From contig CM072512.1 of the NCBI GenBank assembly GCA_036898135.1, positions 18,659,118 through 18,723,117 of the forward strand: a stretch of DNA of 64,000 nucleotides, read 5' to 3'. The notes under the pieces were generated by a model. It saw nothing but the letters and a program-made list of their open reading frames with translations. It was not told where the DNA came from and ran no database searches. Origin of the DNA: Oncomelania hupensis (taxonomy: Eukaryota > Mollusca > Gastropoda > Littorinimorpha > Pomatiopsidae). Made by a program: the position numbers and the translations under genes. Shown here in pieces: positions 9,440 through 18,449 of this stretch (position 1 is its first letter; every line of letters begins with the position of its first letter).

Positions 9440-11793
9440 CCCTTGTCGACGCTTGCTCGATGTGGTGTGAGGCCGTTCCTCTACCGAAGATCGACGCCGC
9501 CCGAGTCGCCGACGCGCTCGTCACCATATTCACACGAGTCGGATTCCCGGACAACATCTTGACCGACAACGGGTCCCAGTTCACCGGAAAACTCATGCAG
9601 GAAGTTTTCCAACTACTCCGCATTCGCCATATCCGGACTCCACCCTACCACCCCGCTAGCAACGGACAGGTCGAGCGCCTAAACGGGACTCTCATCTCGA
9701 TTATCCGCAAGATCGCCGACGAACAGCCGGAAGCGTGGGACACATACGTCGCGTCAGCGCTCTTCGCGTATCGAGAGACCCCGCACACCTCCACCGGATA
9801 CACGCCTTCCACGCTGCTTTTTGGAAGACCCCTTTCCGGACCTCTAGCCGCCTTGCGACGTAGCTGGACCGACGCCAAACTGGACGAGGCACCGGTCGAC
9901 GCCACGAAATACGTCACGAAGCTCCAAGAAACCCTCAAGGCCACATGGAAAGCCGCCTCCGCCAACCTGAAGAAGGCGAGAGAAAGGCAAGCCCGCTATC
10001 ATAATCGCCGCGCCCGGGACCGAGAACTACAGGTAGGAGACCAAGTCCTACTGCTTCTCCCCAGCGGCACAAACAAGCTAGACATAGCTTGGCAGGGACC
10101 CTACCCGGTGCTTGAGAAGCTCTCCCGTACCACTTATCGCATCGAGGTAGGCGGAAAGCCCAGGACCCACCACATCAATCTGCTCAAGCGGTACCTGGAG
10201 CAACCTGCACCCGCCCCCGACTCCCACTCGCTACTCACGGTCGCGCTGGCCGTCGAAGTGGATGGCACAGAGACCGGCGTCGCCGAATTTCCGCTAAAAG
10301 GGAAGGAATCCTTCCGGGACGTCTCTCTGGACCCCTCACTCCCCGCCGGCCAGCAACGCCAACTACGCGCCATCGTAGCAGAATACAGGGAAGTCCTCAC
10401 CGACATTCCTGGGAGGACGGACCTAGAAGAAGTTCGACTAACCCTGACGGACCCCACTCCCGTCCGACAGAAGCCGTACCCCGTCCCACTTTCCCAGCAG
10501 CAAGTAGTCAGAACGGAAGTAGAGGCTCTGCTACAAGCCGGAGTCATCGCTCCCTCCCGTTCCCCCTACAGCGCAGGAATAGTTCTATCACGGAAGCCCA
10601 GCGGAGAACATCGCCTCTGTATCGACTTCCGGCAGTTGAATCTCGTAACCCAGTTCGTGCCCGGACCCCTATCCGACCCGACAGACTTGTTCGCCAAGCT
10701 ACAATCCGCCCGATACTTCTCCCGAGTGGATCTGAGCAAGGGCTTTTACCAGATCCCCGTGCACCCTTCATCCCGCCAGTACCTGGCCTTCAGCACGATG
10801 GACGGCCACTATGAGTTTAACGTTCTGCCGTTTGGTCTACACAATGCCCCAAGTATTTTCAGCACGATGATGCGGAAGCTGTTGGACCCCCTCCACTGTC
10901 CGTTCGTACACTCTTTCATGGACGACATACTCGTCGCAACGGAGACATGGGAGGAGCACCTGCGAGTGGTGCGCCAACTCTTACGCCGCCTCAAAGAAGC
11001 TGGCCTCACTGCCCGGCCGACCAAATGCCAGTTCGGCTACCAAGAGCTGGAATTCCTTGGCCACACCATCAGCCATGGACAGCTCCGGCCTCTGGAAAAG
11101 ACCGTCCAGCGCCTTCGAGACGCGCCACGCCCCAAGACCAAGAAAGATGTCCAGTCCTTCCTGGGACTGAGTGGCTTCTATCAAAAATTTGTACCCGGAT
11201 ACAACGGGATCGCCGCGCCACTATCCAGCCTAACCCGGAAAACCGCACCGGACCGAGTCCTCTGGACCCCGCAATGTGAAGCTGCCTTCCAGGAGCTCAA
11301 GGACAAGCTGACGTCCCAGCCAGTCCTGCGACTCCCCAACCACGGACAGCCCTTCGTCCTGCGCACAGACGCCAGCGACGTAGGCCTCGGAGCCGTTCTA
11401 CTCCAACGGGACTCCGCGGACGCCCCGACGCTCTTCCCCGTCGCGTACGCCAGCCGGAAACTTAAGCCGGCCGAACAGAATTACGCCACGTCGGAGAAGG
11501 AGTGTCTCGCCCTCGTCTGGGCAGTCCAGAAGTTCCAACTGTATCTCTACGGCTCGCACTTTACCGTCCAAGTGGATCATCAGCCGCTTTCCTTCTTGGC
11601 GACCTCAAAATCGCTCAACGCCCGGCTGATGAGGTGGGCTCTGCTGCTCCAAGCATACTCTTTCCAGCTGGAGCACATCCCAGGAAAAGACAACCACGGC
11701 GCAGACTTCCTCAGCCGTCACCCCGCCACCGACTCCAGCGAGTCGCCACTGAGGGCCGACGCCCCAGCCTTCATACCCGCCGCCGCCCACTAA
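9409..11793 (+). pseudogene. pol: Pol segment 2: integrase core, reverse transcriptase and RNase H
   Basis: The frame is the same as gag and open from 9298, but homology starts at 9409. Counting from 9298, the integrase core has Asp90 (LTDNGSQF) and Glu126 (GQVERLNG), a D-35-E spacing. The GPY/F module is at 267-269 (WQGPYPV). Reverse transcriptase runs from about 350 to 600, with VDLSKGFYQIP (Asp478) and FMDDIL at 540-545, where the usual first Tyr of the box is Phe. RNase H follows with Asp691 (RTDASD), Glu733, Asp760 and Asp803 (GADFLSR). Integrase therefore precedes RT, as in Ty1/Copia and Gmr1-like elements, while the sequence motifs are of Ty3/Gypsy type. There is no chromodomain and no envelope gene. 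The RT-RNase H part looks intact. It lacks its own start and would need translation as Gag-Pol, which the upstream frame breaks prevent. Confidence 0.93.
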
Positions 11794-11970
11794 CCGTAGC
11801 CGAAACCCGGCAGCTCCGCGGACCCCTGCCTTGGGCATCCGCCATCGACTACCCGGAACCCTGCATCGCCCCGCATCACCCGGATCATCGCAAACCATCG
11901 TCTCACCCGGCAGCCGACCTCAGAGCTGATTGGCCGCGTCTCAGTCGAGGCCTACGACCTCGCCTTTTTC

Positions 11971-11984
11971 CTTGGGGGGGCCTC
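11971..11984 (+). other. Weak polypurine tract before 3' LTR
   Basis: A run of seven G (11974-11980) followed by CCTC lies directly upstream of the 3' LTR. It is a short, imperfect candidate for the plus-strand primer; no longer purine tract exists between the pol stop and the LTR. Confidence 0.4.
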
Positions 11985-13597
11985 TGTGACAAGGCGTGCA
12001 ATCACCCTCTGACGTAGGCTAGCCACAGTCATTCCACACACTCAGCCAACAACGATTTCCCCTTGACCAGCCACCTCGAGCAGGCTCGCTCGCCCAGTCG
12101 CTTAAGCCCCGCCCCCCGGGGCATCGCCTTAAAGCCTGGCACAGAACCTGAATTAGTGTCAGACCCAAGCCTTCCTGCCTTGAAATCACAACCTGTCCGA
12201 AGACACGTCTCCATCACCGAGTGACCTCTGAGCTTCGACAGTACCCGTGTGCTTCCACCCGTCTTAAGTCAAGGTAAGAGAGGGAACTTACTCTTTGTCA
12301 TATAGCAGACCCATCACCCGTCGTTCGCCCACCATGTTCATGCGTCCTGTCAATATGTATGTTCATGTTTATAGTTTTTGCCTTGATGTGTTGCTGTGAC
12401 TTGTATTTATCCCTTGCACATATTTTCCACCTTGTATATGACCCATGACATGTTTGGATTTATGCTTGTATGCTCCGTTAGCCCCATGTGTAAATACCCC
12501 ATGCCATGCTGTCCCTCCACATAGATTAAAGTCCCCAGTACAGCCCAGGCCTACACCCCTTTGCCCTGTACCCTTGCATTTGCTTTCCACCATGCTCCCC
12601 ATGTATAAATATTCGTCCCTGTTGCCGACCCCATCCTAATGCGCCGAAGGTATCTTATACTAGCGGCTGCCAATAAACTCCACTTTGGCCCAGTAAATCT
12701 AGTTGCATTGTTTGACTGTTGGTATATGCACTGGCTCAACCTTGACCGGTCAACCAATTTGAATTCTGAGAAGGGCGACTGTACCACAGGCCCTGAATCC
12801 ACACTATCCCTATCCCCCGCTGATACAGAGTCTGTATTGCATTACAGACGGTTCCTGTACCGGGCGAATCACCCCGGCCTTGTATCATCTCCCAGTCGCT
12901 GACCCGCTGCAGGCCCCTGACATCCCAGGAGGTCAATGAGAAGCGTGACTCGGGACTTCGCCATTTTCTAGACGGCTAGCTACGAAAGCCGAATTCTAGC
13001 CCTGTGCCATCACAAGACAATCACTCGTGATCGATGCGTCACCGCGTGACCAACTGACCTGCATCATCACCGCCCACGCCACGCGTACCCAGATAAACAA
13101 GCCACCCAGAGTATCCTGGACCAATCGCCGCTCTGCAGTACCGAGCTAAGTGATTAGCCTACGAGAATCCCCACTCGCCAGATTATCCGAGAGACCCCTG
13201 AAACCATACAGATACACTCTCGCCCTGTGATGAAATCAGTCTACAGTAGCTCTAGTACCCCCGATATTGAATACCCAGAATATCACCGAACTACTCCTTA
13301 CTGAAAGACGCTTTGCCAATGACTCACGTTAGAATAATTTGACCCAGACTCCTCACTTCAAGTTAATAAAAGTAAATAGTTAAGAATTGCATTTATCCAG
13401 TCTGGCCTTTGAATTTGAATTTCCTAACTAGTAGAGTCTTCCCTCCATCTCGTCTATTCCCTGTCTGTCTATCATTTAGTTAGTTGGCCTAGCATTAATC
13501 TCTTGAATGTCATCGCACCATTAACCTATCAAAGGAGGTAATACAGCGCTAGAGATTAAGAGCTTACCCCCATCCCCCAACCCCTCTCTTCGTGACA
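11985..13597 (+). repeat. 3' LTR of the Gmr1-like element
   Basis: 1613 bp, identical to the 5' LTR except G at 12199 (A at 5567) and C at 13176 (T at 6544), as judged by eye. It ends CTTCGTGACA and is followed by the target duplication GTGAT. Confidence 0.97.
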
Positions 13598-13602
13598 GTG
13601 AT

Positions 13603-14782
13603 CCATATCTACTCGAGCATAACCCATATTGTGTAATCTATCTTCCAGGAGTGATGTCTAATTCCCGGAATGCCCGCGTGCTGTTTCCGCTCTTCCCCAT
13701 GCTTTGATCTTCGTTTGTCATCATCATTGCCTATTTAGATTCAGCCAGGCGTGCGGGCATGGCTGTGTCATCGTCAACATGCTGTCGTTTTGGTGATTTC
13801 ACACAGAAAATTAACAGATTTATGTAGCTGCTGTTGCTGATGGCGCAGCGTTTTGGTCAATTGCCCTTCTGTTGTGTCGCGTACCAGCTTATTCTCTTTT
13901 AGGGAATGCCTTGTAAGGTAAAGTGTTCGGGTGACAGAGAAGGTCAGTATTAAAACCAAATTTGAAGCAAGAAAGTGTGGTCCCTTTATAAGTGAATTGA
14001 TGTATTGTTTTGATATCAACATCACCTTTAATCTTACAGTCATGGTATTGTACGCTATTATTATCGCAACCTAGTCAATCAACAGTGTATAGTGTATAAT
14101 AATAAGAGTAATTTTGAACCTTGTTGACCCGATGTTTGGTTTTCTTCTTTCGCTTCTTTCAGTTGCAATATGTTCAGTTCCATGTACAAAGCAGAGATCA
14201 AACGAAGTGTTTTATGTTAAATGGGACTGCGTCACATGCAAGCTTGCAGTGTTTCTCTATTTTTTTCTGCTTTTATTTTTCTTTAAAAAAAAAATGAAAA
14301 AAAAAAGAAACAGCAAGGTATCTTTATTGATTATTGATTCGGCATCCGCTAGACTTTCTCATCCTTGTTTATCTCCTACTGTTACGCGATAGTTGACGTC
14401 ATTTCCCTTTCCCCCTAAAAACGCGCGCGTGAGTACGGCCTCACTCCACCCCACGCGTGATAGCAGAGCTGACGCTCCCTCACACACAAACACGCACGCA
14501 TGCTTGCAGACTCATTAACTCTGTCTCTCTGTCTCTCTCTCTGTCTCTCTCTCTCACTCACTCACTCACTCGCTCACTCACTCACTCACTCACTCGCCTG
14601 CGCTCGCACTCGCACACCAAAATATCTTTTGTAACGTTGGTCATGTAGGCTGACAGATAGCAGGATTCAGTTTGATCGATAGTCCTTATTATTATTGATG
14701 ACTTTCAGGCACTAGTTTTTGTTAGGTACTTCGCATGAAGTGCGATATTTCATTATTAAGACATGTATCTGTTCAGTTCAGT
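13603..14782. other. Non-coding stretch, simple repeats only
   Basis: An A-rich patch lies at 14284-14310 and a TC/CTCA repeat at 14521-14596. No coding exon, RNA gene or element end is recognised. Confidence 0.5.
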
Positions 14783-14835
14783 TCAGTGGGTAGATTAACG
14801 TCTCCGGACACATCAGCGTATAGGGACTTAGTAAT
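14783..14835 (+). repeat. Dispersed repeat fragment shared with 61917-61960
   Basis: GTAGATTAACGTC, then CCGGACAC and GCGTATAGG, recur in the same order at 61918-61954. It is preceded here by TTCAGTTCAG repeats. It is likely a fragment of a dispersed, possibly SINE-related, element. Confidence 0.5.
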
Positions 14836-15103
14836 GTATCTGTCTCCTGGTGTGCCTAATTTATTCTTTTTCTGAGGGATATTTAGAATTACTCTGTAAT
14901 GATGAATACGGGTCAGTCATCCGACGGAGACAGACCCATCTCATCAAGTGCCTTACACACACAAACACACACGCATGCACAACACACATGCACGCACACA
15001 CACACATGCGTGTACGAGGTATAAAATGGGGTAATTTGACCTACTTCGCGCTCCTTAAGCGGCGAATTAGGTCAAGTTTGTTAAAAAACACAGCTAGGAT
15101 AAG

Positions 15104-15291
15104 GAATTTTCCTCGACGATTAGGGTAAGGCAGTGCCTCGACGATTAGGGTAAGGCACCCGTTCCACAAAAGGGTTAGGGTCAGGGCTAGTTGCAGCGCT
15201 GCAACTAGCCCTGACCCTAACCCTTTTGTGGAACGGGTGCCTTACCCTAATCGTCGAGGCACTGCCTTACCCTAATCGTCGAGGAAAGTTC
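15104..15291. repeat. Large spacer-free palindrome
   Basis: The centre is between 15197 and 15198 (GCAGC|GCTGC). I checked the arms 15108-15197 and 15198-15287 base by base; they are perfect reverse complements (90 bp each, no spacer), and one mismatch further out extends the match to 15104/15291. Arms contain CTCGACGATTAGGGTAAGG twice and a telomere-like GGGTTAGGGTCAGGG. It sits in a 1.3-kb block of related repeats (GACCTACTTCGCGCTCC and AATTAGGTCAAGTTTG motifs, about 15020-15890). It is a fold-back type structure of unknown origin, with no ORF of transposase type nearby. Confidence 0.95.
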
Positions 15292-15635
15292 AAAACTTGA
15301 CCTACATCGTCCCTTAGAAGCGCCGAATTAGGTCAAACTTTTTGAGAAAACGGTGCTCTAAAACCTACTATTTTGGAGCAAAACTTGACCTACTTCGCGC
15401 TCTATAGCCGAGGAAGTTCGAAAACGGGATGGAAGTTCTCCGTCCCGGATAGAGCACTCCCTTGCACTAAAAACACTCCCATGCACTACAACTGCACTCC
15501 CATGCACTAAAAGAGCACTCCCGTGTACTTAGAACAAATGAGGAACGGCATACAAACGGGGAACGACAAAATTACCTCATTTTGTACTAAAAAAGGCAAA
15601 TTTCGTTCCTCATTCGAGCCGTTTTACAGGTACAT

Positions 15636-15639
<4 letters not shown>

Positions 15640-15670
<31 letters not shown>
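15640..15670. repeat. (CA)n microsatellite
   Basis: About 15 uninterrupted CA units inside the fold-back repeat block. Confidence 0.95.
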
Positions 15671-15673
<3 letters not shown>

Positions 15674-15895
15674 TTGTATACAGCCGTAAATGGGGTCATT
15701 TTACTTACTTCGCGCTCCTTAGGAGGCGAATTAGGTCAACTTTCTTCAAAAAACGGCTACTTTTAGCAAGTTTCCTCGCCTATTAGAGACGAAGTAGGTC
15801 AAGTTTGTTCAAAAAAGCACCCTTTTCGCAAAAAGTTTGACCTAATTCCTCGCTCCTAAGAGACGAACTAGGTCAAGTTTGTTCAAAAACACAGC

Positions 15896-16100
15896 TAGGA
15901 TAAGGAACTTTCCTCGACGATTAGGGTAAGGCAGTACCTCGACGATTAGGGTAAGACAGTGCCTCGACGATAAGGGTTAGGGTCAGGGCTAGTTGCAGCG
16001 CTGCAACTAGCCCTGACCCTAACCCTTTTCGAGGCACTGCCTTACCCTAATCGTCGAGGAACTGCCTTACCCTAATCGTCGAGGAAAGTTCCTTATCCTA
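15896..16100. repeat. Second large palindrome, imperfect
   Basis: The centre is between 15999 and 16000, with the same core as the palindrome at 15197 (CTAGTTGCAGC|GCTGCAACTAG). Arms run from TAGGATAAGG at 15896 to CCTTATCCTA at 16100, with a few substitutions and a short indel (ACGAT opposite AA near the inner third). It is a diverged relative of the first palindrome. Confidence 0.9.
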
Positions 16101-16114
16101 CCCGTCTGGAAGAT

Positions 16115-16366
16115 GCACTACAAGTACACCAGGTCAAGTGTACTTGTAGTGCATGTGCACTACAACTACACTTGACCTGGTGTAGTTGTAGTGCACATGC
16201 ACTACAACTACACTTGGCCAAGTGTACTTTAAGTGCACATGCACTACAACTACACTTGCCCAAGTGTACTTTAAGTGCACATGCACTACAACTACACTTC
16301 AAGAAGTGTACTTTAAGTGCACATGCACTACAACTACACTTCCGTGAAGTGCAACAGTAGTGCACG
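16115..16366. repeat. 42-bp palindromic satellite, exactly six units
   Basis: GCACTACAA(C/G)TACAC begins at 16115, 16157, 16199, 16241, 16283 and 16325, so the period is 42 bp without any slip. Each unit is itself a near-palindrome, flanked by GTGCAC and centred on short variable cores such as TTGACCTGG. Because 42 is a multiple of three, both strands stay open (16093-16389 on minus, 16172-16360 on plus), giving 14-residue Cys-rich peptide repeats. I regard these as by-products, not genes. Confidence 0.93.
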
Positions 16367-16469
16367 TGGTAAAAATAACTGAGGTCCAAGGTGAGGGCCC
16401 CATTTGAAAAAATGACCTCATTTACGTCTCAGCGTATCAAGCCGTGGACCTCAATCACGGCGGTTTACA

Positions 16470-16473
<4 letters not shown>

Positions 16474-16514
<41 letters not shown>
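16474..16514. repeat. (CA)n microsatellite
   Basis: About 20 CA units. Confidence 0.95.
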
Positions 16515-16515
<1 letters not shown>

Positions 16516-17169
16516 ACATTCTTTTTTCTCAGTTACGGCGACGATATTGAGACATAAATATAAAGAGATAGACGTAGATAGATACGCACGCAAACATCAC
16601 TTTGTTGTGGTTTTTTTCAGTCACGTTGATAAACATTAACAAGAGTCGGTGATTAATGTGTTTTGAAACTTTCTTCCCATACATTTCTTTATTGTCTTCT
16701 CTTGTGTTTCCAGAATCGTCATACAACATCTCCTCCTGCCTAGTGTCTTACGTTTGAAAATGGTTTTTAATAAACCAAACATGTGTGTTCTGTTAGAAAT
16801 GTTATGAATCACTTCTTTTTGCCCCCTCCATTTTCCTGTATGTTCCCTTTGGGGTTACTGTTTGGTTGCTGAGGTTTGGTAGGTTATAGAACGATGACGT
16901 CTGTTTGAAGGCAAAACGCCAATATTTTGTTTAAAGTGGTCTGGGGGCTGTGCTTATCTGATGACGGCCGATGTTCACGCCACCTGCCCCTCCATTGTTC
17001 TGCTGGCCAGACAAGATAAATCCACAGCGACGACGGTTGAGGGTAGAGTGGAGTTGAGAAGTTTCTTTTCCGCGGCTTCCCTTTTCTTGACACAGTCTTC
17101 CATTCCCATCTACTTCTCCAGCTTTCTTCCTCTTTGTCCCAGCTCTCCATTCTGTCTGGCTTCTTGTTT

Positions 17170-17255
17170 CTTGTTGTGTGTGTGTGTGAGTGTGTGTGTG
17201 TCTGTGTGTGTGTGTGTGTGTTTGCGTCACCACGTAAACAATTTCTCTCTCTGTT

Positions 17256-17326
<71 letters not shown>
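17170..17326. repeat. (GT)n and (TC)n compound microsatellite
   Basis: A GT-rich run at 17173-17222 is followed after a 25-bp spacer by a TC run to 17326, then CA-rich sequence to about 17455. The long frames over it on both strands are low-complexity artefacts. Confidence 0.93.
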
Positions 17327-17329
<3 letters not shown>

Positions 17330-18367
17330 GGCGAATCTGTCTTTCTCTATCTCTCTCTCACACAACACACACACACACACACAAACACGTACACACACAA
17401 ACACGTACACACACAAACCCACGCACGCACACAAACACACAGGCAGGCACACACAAAATCGATCACTTTTTCCTTGTTTTTCTTTGTAACGGATACGATT
17501 TAATTTTTAAACAGTTGCTTGGAGTGGAGACTATATCGATTCCCATGTTTAAACAGTAACGGAGATACAGATTCGTTAGTTGTTGGCAGAAAGCTTTTTG
17601 TACGCCTCAACGTGGCCCTGGTAATGGCTGTTTGCATTCGGCAGGAGATAACCTCTCCATCTCCTCTCCCCTCCGGCAGCTCCCCCCGTTCCCAACCAAA
17701 CACCCCCAGTCACACACACACACAAACACCCACACACATCCCACCACACCACCCCCACCCCACTTCCCCACCCCCCATATAAACGGATTTTAATTGATTT
17801 GTTTTGTACACACATCTGAGCTTCTTCTTGGACACGTTATTTCTTGTTCCATTGCGTGGAACCCACAAACAACAGATATGTTTGGAATTGATCTGCTCAC
17901 GTGTTCTCTTCTTGGGCAATTTCTTCTTTGTCCTTCCATTTCCACGTGCAGTTTTTTAAATGTATACTATGACAAAGAAAATGACTTATTTGACAAAGAG
18001 AACGACTTTGTTACCCATCACCGAGAATATTAATTACACTGACAGCGCGCCATCAATTTAAAATAGTAAAAGGGTGTGGTAGAGAGGGAGGGTGGGTCCA
18101 TAGCTCATTGCATCTTACGTGATATGGGTTTTATTTTTATAAAATACTGTTTGGCATTTTGTCCACAATGCGCTCGCCGATCCTTGTTTTTAGTTACTTT
18201 TGTAATATGTCTTTGGAAAGATAGTCTACCCTACTGGAACAACGACTTGATGGTTTGACCAGAGCGTTCAAGAAATTGAATTTGTTTGGTATTTTTTTCT
18301 CCAAAGCTTGTTGTTGTTCGGTGTTGTGAAATACACCTCTTTGTTGTTTTAGTTCTTTAAGCCTTTT
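17327..18367. other. Non-coding stretch, nothing recognised
   Basis: CA-rich to 17455 and C-rich at 17690-17780; otherwise unique AT-rich sequence without exon-like conservation. Confidence 0.45.
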
Positions 18368-18449
18368 GAGAGAAAGATGGAGTACGCTGGTTAAACGATC
18401 ATCTGTGGTGCCCCAACGACCTACGAATTACGGGAGAGGATAGGATAAG
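18368..18449 (+). mobile_element. LINE 3'-end fragment
   Basis: GAGAAAGATGGAGTACGCTG and the following GGTGCCCCAACGAC match the last codons of the LINE copy at 30925-31670. The fragment ends in the same GGATA tail (GAGGATAGGATAAG). Only about 80 bp remain, so it is severely 5'-truncated. Confidence 0.8.

Larger units (their letters stand above)
5348..13602 (+). mobile_element. Complete Gmr1-like Ty3/Gypsy LTR retrotransposon with target duplication
   Basis: The element proper is 5353-13597 (8245 bp). It is flanked by a perfect 5-bp duplication GTGAT at 5348-5352 and 13598-13602. It has two 1613-bp LTRs with TG...CA ends, a tRNA-Trp-type primer binding site, gag, and pol in the order protease, integrase, reverse transcriptase, RNase H. 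Ordinary Ty3/Gypsy elements put integrase last. Integrase before RT within an otherwise Gypsy-type pol (GPY/F module, Gypsy RT and RNase H motifs) is the mark of the Gmr1-like group. The Gag carries a SCAN-like segment, which published work traces to Gmr1-like Gag. The two LTRs differ at 5567/12199 (A/G) and 6544/13176 (T/C) only, as far as I can see. That indicates a young insertion, although pol is not in one frame. Confidence 0.93.

Noticed and set aside
11794..11984. Envelope gene after pol
   Set aside because: Only about 190 bp separate the pol stop from the 3' LTR, with no open frame of suitable size.
16115..16366. CRISPR-like array
   Set aside because: There are no unique spacers: the whole 42-bp unit is repeated, and the host is a eukaryote.
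16093..16389. Cys-rich repeat protein resembling a secreted peptide
   Set aside because: No signal peptide; the pattern is exactly the 42-bp DNA period and both strands are open.
16931..17559. Overlapping frames of 140-180 codons on both strands
   Set aside because: They lie over GT, TC and CA repeats and translate to Ser/Leu, Val/Cys or Arg/Glu runs; simple repeats keep frames open by chance.
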